In this document: in pieces, positions 18,455 through 22,780 of the stretch | Position numbering within the stretch: the first letter of the stretch is position 1 | Layout of the letters: each line of letters begins with the position of its first letter | Source of the DNA: Acanthaster planci | Taxonomy: Eukaryota; Echinodermata; Asteroidea; Valvatida; Acanthasteridae | DNA: 22,780 nucleotides | Reading direction: 5' to 3' | Assembly (NCBI RefSeq): GCF_001949145.1 | Contig: NW_019091492.1 | Coordinates: 109,955-132,734 of the forward strand | Notes under the pieces: model-generated | The model's database searches: none | Told to the model about the DNA's origin: nothing | The model's input: only the letters and a program-made list of their open reading frames with translations | Translations under genes and position numbers: made by a program

Positions 18455-18593
18455 TTGCCGGGGTCGGCTGGCCGATCCGAGTCAAATGAAGCAGCGGGTA
18501 CCGCGAACTATTTTTTAAGATGTATTTTTGCGTTGGGGAGATGTTAATTATATATAACGGGTTTGCCCGTACCCAACGTATATTAATAAGCGC

Positions 18594-20046
18594 AAAAGTT
18601 TTTATTTGATTCAACAATAGAATACATTTCACGTTGATTTATTAAGCTTATAATATTTTATTTTGAGAAAAATCAGGGTGAAAACATTGACGTCTATGAA
18701 GAAAAATTAAGGGTAACCAAAAACATCTCTTTCTGCCCCTACACTTTGGCCGGCAGAAAAATACTTACAACTGAGTAAGAAACTTACTATTGAATAGATC
18801 TATCCTCTTATCATGAAAACTTTTTCGAAATACTGTGAAACAGTCAAATGCACATGAAAAGTAGACAAATCGCGAGCTTGGTAAATTCACAAAACAGGGC
18901 TTTTGGAATGCATGTGGATTGCATCAGAGCATCTACATGATTGGCTAAGCAAAGCTACAGCCCCACACAGTAACCAATTGGTGACTACGATAGGCACTCG
19001 GAACGCCACACAGTGATATCCGATACCCTGACATTGTAGCACTTTTGACACCTATGTTGAGCAGCCCTTTACTGGTACCCGACTAGTAGACTGGTTAAGC
19101 CATCCTCATTGTTTTAGCATTTCTGAGCTACATTTGGTATTTTGAAATTCACAAGAAAAATATATACCTGAGTAAAAGTGCTTTTGCCAGAACACGCCCC
19201 TCAACCCAACATTCAGTACAACTGTGCTTAGCTTTGTACATGTTCATGAATTGTTACCCATTGTTACGTGTAATATTTGTCCCATTCCTTGAAATCTTAC
19301 CAGAAGAGACTACACCGTATGATTTTGTTATGCTTTTTTTTCATTAGTCTTGCACTCCTAGTTCAATTGCACACTTAACAAAAATTAACCTGGCAGAAAC
19401 AAAAATTTATTACACTATCCAAAAACATTTTATTGCCTCTCTAGCTATATTCATCAACTTTTATGAGAAATGAGAATAGCCATGCATATGTATACATATG
19501 GTCAAAAATACCATAGCTGCATATGACAATTCGATTCTGAAACATACTTCACCCTGTACTTAAGAATAATGACATACAGCCATTGTACTAAAATACTGTA
19601 TTTTAAGGCACAAATGTTACAACTTGGCATTGCTGTAGATCTTCATATTAACTAATAAACAAATAAGTAAATAAATCACAAAATCGATGTGCATGTGAAA
19701 GATTGTATTGATGTGCATGTGAAAGGTGTATTGCAACTCACCAAAAGTTGTAAAACAGGGTAAAAGTAGCTGCTCTCATTTTTTAAAAGGTGGTACTACG
19801 TGAACTTTTTACATGAATAAAGATACAAATGGTTCCCTGTCAACTCTGAATGGCAAGTTTAAATTGATATTCATGCAGCTTGGTTGAGTTGAATCACAAC
19901 AAAGTCTGAAAATGTATTCATGTACAGTATTCGTATTCAGGTGAATAGCTGGCTAGTGTACACATAGATGTTTGGGGGCTGCTTGTTGACCTCGCTCACT
20001 CAGTCTTGTTGCTGCTGTACCTCTGGGTTACTGGCACTTTCGCTCC
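18594..20046. other. No gene recognised; one short tandem duplication
   Basis: AT-rich sequence with no long frame. A 24-bp word gatgtgcatgtgaaagattgta... at 19686-19709 is repeated at 19710-19732 with one base missing, giving a small direct tandem duplication. I see no gene or RNA in the rest. Confidence 0.5.
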
Positions 20047-20061
20047 TTTTTTTTTTTTTTT
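20047..20061 (-). other. Run of 15 T (A15 on the minus strand)
   Basis: It lies 41 bases beyond the TGA that ends the SGNH-like frame on the minus strand. It may be a genomic poly(A) tail of a retroposed copy. It may instead encode lysines: after the TGA the same frame continues with VKPFVPQELKILVR, lysines, GAKVPVTQRYSSNKTE and a stop. No AATAAA lies upstream of it, which weakens the poly(A)-tail reading. Confidence 0.6.
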
Positions 20062-20102
20062 CTCACAAGGATTTTCAGCTCCTGTGGCACAAACGGCTTG
20101 AC

Positions 20103-20680
20103 TCATGGAGACACTGCACCAGGAATCTGTCTCACCAGTAGCGAGGTGACAACGTCTTTGATGGCCTCTGCAAACTTTGGGTTGTCAAGATAGTTAAGAT
20201 GAAGGCCATCATAGGCAAAGAGGTTGTATGATGAAAACTTTTCTGTGAAATCAGCATATTTCACAGAGAGCTTTTTGCACAGCTGTGCAAAATGGGTGTT
20301 GACATACTCGCCTTTGAAGTGGAGTTCATCGCTGTCTTGCCTGAGTAGGATGGCACTAACCACTACTTGTGCACCGGGAAACTTCTCCCTTGCAAGATGT
20401 ATTGTGTGTTCATAGTTCTTTAGCAGCAGTCAACAAAACTATCATACAAGTCATTAATTCCCACATGCAGAAAAACAACACGAGGCTGCTCCGATGCAGG
20501 AATGTGATTACTACTTTCCAAGCCTCTTAAGAAATTTATCATTCGGAGAAGGGTGCACCCTGGCTTGGTTGTAACTTCAGAGTGAAGCCATTCACTCTGA
20601 AGATATTCTGGAAGATATTTAATAGTGAGTCGCCAATAACTCTAAGTCTGAAATCTGGAAGATGATCTTGACTTTTGGGC
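20103..20680 (-). pseudogene. SGNH/GDSL hydrolase-like domain, possibly exon 2 of a nested gene
   Basis: SGNH hydrolases are Ser-His esterases. On the minus strand the sequence starts after TTCTTTTTGTTCTTTTTC...CACCACAG, a good polypyrimidine tract and acceptor, at 20680. It shows PDFRLRVIGDSLL (block I, catalytic Ser codon 20626-20628), then WLHSEVTTKPGCTLL, then VVFLHVGINDL (block III, 20448-20468), a well kept stretch VVSAILLRQDSDELHF, and finally YDGLHLN (block V with catalytic Asp and His, 20193-20210). About 190 residues are recognisable, close to the size of a minimal domain. Single-base shifts follow GDSLL and the segment DLYDSFVD, so translation as it stands is broken. Similar domains occur in single genes and in ORF1 of CR1-like retrotransposons (established for the family), so the origin is ambiguous. 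Sequencing error at two sites cannot be excluded. Confidence 0.7.
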
Positions 20681-21384
20681 CTGTGGTGCAATTAGCCGGA
20701 AGACAGAGAAAAAGAACAAAAAGAAAGACACAAAGTTAGAAAATGGATATGCAGGGCTTTTTTAAGGAAAGAGTTCCAAATACAAAGTTCACTTGACACC
20801 CCGTGTACAAACGTTATGGCATTGGTCTGAGAAATTTGAAGTGTCCTTTATAAAAATGCCTGTATTTTCTCACTGATGAAATTGATTTTTAGGACATGTA
20901 ATGCTTTCTGGGGCTTGAAAAATCATTAAGGGAACAAATAAGTGAACTTCGTATATGGAAATCTTTCCAGTCCCATTTTATTACGATATTCTCTTTATCA
21001 CAAAATGGGTTCTACATGCAGTATGTACAACAACGTACTTGCAAAACACACCTGGTCATCAACGTATGACGTCATACATGCAATCACTGCTACAGCTAAA
21101 CCTGAGAAAAGTCACAATTCTCACAGCTAAAAAACCTTTTTGTTGGTCCCCAGCAGATCCCAAAGCTGTAGGTTATCATACATTAACTTGTACAGAACAT
21201 AAACATCCACACTTTTTGAGTGAAAATTGTGTAAAAGAGTCAGGTGCATTTAAAATACGAAGGTATTCATCATAAACTTTGCACATTTACGCACTTTTTG
21301 AGAGGTATTTTCAATCTCGAAATGATCAAAACAGGGAAGGAAATCGCTACATTTTACGTTCAATATCGTCAAGATTGTACTCAC
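20681..21384. other. No independent gene; possible intron of the SGNH-like gene
   Basis: A pyrimidine-rich tract (minus strand) occupies the left end next to the acceptor. Plus-strand frames at 20942-21275 have no recognisable motif. Confidence 0.4.
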
Positions 21385-21392
21385 CAAGCCAT
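21385..21392 (-). CDS. Candidate first coding exon of the SGNH-like gene
   Basis: The minus strand reads GGTCAACATGGCTTG followed by GTGAGTAC, a perfect donor consensus. Joined to the acceptor at 20681/20680, the split codon TG|G gives Trp, and the reading runs M-A-W-P-K-S-Q-D-H into the SGNH frame at P-D-F-R-L-R-V-I-G-D-S. The intron would be 704 bp. Frame agreement alone has a one-in-three chance, but it comes with two strong splice signals. No promoter element or transcript support is visible. Confidence 0.35.
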
Positions 21393-22036
21393 GTTGACCC
21401 ACAGGTGACAGTACCGGTTTCACATGCGTTCTTCCAGAGGCTTGCCCCAAATCTTGTATTTTCTCACATTATTCGAAAGCGCATGAGAGTGGTCTTTGCT
21501 GCAAATAAACTCACCTCTATCGCTTCATTAGCACCTGAGCTGCGCGCTGAATGATGCTCCCATGTTTTAAAGCTAGTCACTGCACAGTTAAGCAGACAGA
21601 GTGAACAAGCAGGCGACCATTCGTACTAGCAGAACTCCTTTCTGGCATTTTTAGTATTGTCATGGCTTCTTAACAGCAAGGGACTGTTAAGGCAATAGAA
21701 GTTGTGCATGGCATCCATCTTTCTGGTTATGGAGGGATATAGCACAAAAGGTCTATTCATGTGTATTCCTGTGTTACAAAAGCCCTTACTGGAGAAATGG
21801 CTGGCGTGCACAACCTCTATTAGATGACATGCTGGGTACAATGCATATACATGTATACTAAATGAAAATCAAAATCCTCCAGCAGAGGACAACAGTTGTG
21901 CAATGTATGTGATTTTGTTCGATGCATGCATCATCTAAACACAGATTTACTAGTTCTGTGGTCATGGGCTATGATCCACTGATTCACATTGCTACAACAC
22001 ACATCAATGACACATTTTGTTGCGTATAGTACATAC
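21393..22036. other. No gene recognised
   Basis: Short frames only. If the SGNH-like gene is real, its 5' untranslated region and promoter would lie in the left part of this stretch (minus strand), which is somewhat richer in CG dinucleotides near 21470-21550. Confidence 0.4.
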
Positions 22037-22191
22037 CTGGCAGTAACAGTGGGAAACAGGGAGAAATTGCCAGAGAAAGTGAAGAAGATGAAACATATCC
22101 AGATGAAGAACATCACTTCACCTCCTTGCGGTGTTGCTATGAAGCTCAGCATCAGTGCCGACATACAACAACACAGTGATGTCATGGCAAC
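22037..22191 (-). CDS. MFS transporter, OFA/monocarboxylate type, internal exon (TM9-TM10)
   Basis: A 155-bp exon on the minus strand, preceded by a pyrimidine-containing tract and TTAATGCAG and followed by GTATGT. It is phase 0 at its start and leaves AG of an Arg codon at its end. The 51 codons read VAMTSLCCCMSALMLSFIAT, then GGEVMFFIWICFIFF, then TFSGNFSLFPTVTAR. The last block, G-x-F-x-L-F-P-T-x-T-A, is the signature of the OFA-type carriers just before the N-Y-G-L-L-F-T helix found in the exon at 6796-6950, and the two exons are consecutive in the protein. The start at an apparent ATG-CAG just upstream is the splice acceptor region, not a translation start. Upstream exons lie beyond the window. 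Confidence 0.8.
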
Positions 22192-22728
22192 CTGCATTAA
22201 CCAATGATTTCATAACCAAGAATAAAGACTAGAACGGCAAAGCGCCATGGCTCGCTGTTTGTTATGAATTTGAATTTCTTTCTTGTAAAAACAGGAAAGA
22301 GACATCCAAGTTATACAAATATGGTTATTAAATCAAACAAGTAACTACTAACAAAGCTTTATCAAATTTTTTACAAGATTGGTTGACAAACGACCGCAAT
22401 GCAGATGTACAAGCTTTTTATCAACCTTAGCAACACAGTTCACTGTACTCTTGGAGAAAAAAACCTAGTCAGTGCTGTGTGCAGACTGTGTGTTGAAAGG
22501 TGCCTGTCATTTTAAAGTAAATCATAAAGACCACCTCCAAGGGAGATACAGGTACAAAGGCTTCACAGTTCTTTACAGGAGAGAGGAATGCCTATAGAAT
22601 GTGGGTCCAGCTAGTACAGTCAGACTAGACATGGATGATTATATAAGCAGTGCATTTGTGAGTTTGATGGAGGGTGCATAATTAAAATTCCTCTTAAGTA
22701 CATGTACAGTTCTGCACTTCGTATCCAA
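22192..22728. other. No exon recognised; upstream intron of the transporter
   Basis: This is the intron side of the exon at 22037-22191. I found no further transporter exon before the window edge. Confidence 0.45.
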
Positions 22729-22780
22729 CCCCATCATCCTATCCATCTCCTACTCCACCTCTCCCCATCATCCTATCCAT
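22729..22780. repeat. Start of a minisatellite, 34-bp period, cut by the window edge
   Basis: ccccatcatcctatccat occurs at 22729-22746 and again at 22763-22780, separated by ctcctactccacctct. Only 1.5 units are visible; the array probably continues to the right. Confidence 0.6.

Larger units (their letters stand above)
18046..18593. repeat. Two tandem 260-bp units with tRNA-like core
   Basis: The word gccc(t/g)tacccaa(t/c)gtatattaataagc recurs at 18046, 18306 and 18565, so there are two complete units (260 and 259 bp) and a 29-bp start of a third. The units are nearly identical; the differences I see are single bases (for example ccggtccgag vs ccgatccgag) and one T in a poly-T run. Each unit contains the palindrome GCACTGTATGCTCAGTGC (18071-18088 and 18331-18348) and a tRNA-like sequence on the minus strand. 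High identity suggests recent duplication. The array sits against the truncated end of the pogo relic. Confidence 0.9.
6951..22036 (-). other. 15.1-kb intron of the transporter gene
   Basis: On the minus strand the intron starts GTATGT (22036 downward) and ends TTATTTTTAG at 6951. Both boundaries lie next to open transporter codons, and the flanking exons join in phase 2. The intron is 15,086 bp and carries all the LINE, LTR, pogo, tRNA-like and relic material annotated between these coordinates. Confidence 0.75.

Noticed and set aside
18057-18547. Near-identical plus-strand frames (…RAREKTSQAYSGGT…) in the tandem units
   Set aside because: They are antisense readings of the tRNA-derived sequence and are identical because the DNA is duplicated.
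18046-18593. Hammerhead ribozyme or retrozyme in the tandem units
   Set aside because: No CUGAUGA core with a paired GAAA segment was found on either strand.
22037-22197. Translation start at the ATG just upstream of the right exon
   Set aside because: The ATG lies in TTAATGCAG, which is the splice acceptor; the protein segment is internal to the transporter family.

Overview
This is eukaryotic, almost certainly metazoan, DNA. It is about 40% GC by eye and gene-poor, with consensus GT/AG splice sites and several decayed transposable elements of animal type: a fish/amphioxus-style non-LTR retrotransposon, a pogo/Tigger transposase, a solo LTR and tRNA-derived repeats. A marine invertebrate such as amphioxus would fit the frequent 'acatgtac' words and the transporter family, but the species cannot be fixed from the sequence alone. 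No prokaryotic operon, CRISPR array, rRNA gene or complete autonomous element is present.

The only host gene I can defend runs on the minus strand. Two exons of exactly 155 bp each (22037-22191 and 6796-6950) encode the last transmembrane part of a major facilitator transporter of the oxalate/formate-antiporter (OFA)/monocarboxylate type. They splice in phase (phase 2 to phase 2) across a 15,086-bp intron. The gene continues beyond the right edge in the 5' direction. Its 3' terminal exon(s) lie to the left of 6796 and could not be identified with confidence.

Left of that exon (1-6795) I see no convincing gene. This part holds a 156-bp foldback palindrome (1213-1368), a stable hairpin (2223-2275), a 2.6-kb segment bounded by near-perfect 18-bp terminal inverted repeats of hAT-like sequence (2461-5052), and two copies of an unnamed dispersed repeat (about 2980-3640 and 5690-6250). 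A third copy is inverted at about 12330-12740.

The giant intron is a stack of mobile DNA. From left to right it holds: a 5'-truncated LINE (7882-11421, plus strand) with endonuclease and reverse transcriptase relics; a 1313-bp solo LTR (9400-10712) nested inside it, with a CATT target duplication that lies exactly at the RT motif A; a GGATCC-rich minisatellite abutting the broken LINE end; a decayed intronless reading frame (13124-14933) of unknown family carrying a 4 x 23-bp duplication; an HMG-box-like relic (15137-15315); a CT-rich 42-bp minisatellite; a pogo/Tigger transposase relic on the minus strand ending in a PCNA-binding PIP box (17359-18035); and two tandem 260-bp units carrying tRNA-like sequence (18046-18593). 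Last comes a minus-strand SGNH/GDSL-hydrolase-like sequence (20103-20680) with a consensus splice acceptor and a possible first exon at 21385-21392, so a nested two-exon gene or its pseudogene is possible.

Nearly everything coding-like inside the intron is broken by frameshifts or stops. The functional unit is therefore the transporter gene, and the rest is mainly a record of insertions into its intron. I did not find a complete new biological system. The least explained items are the 13124-14933 relic, the tandem tRNA-like array, the three-copy dispersed repeat and the SGNH two-exon model.
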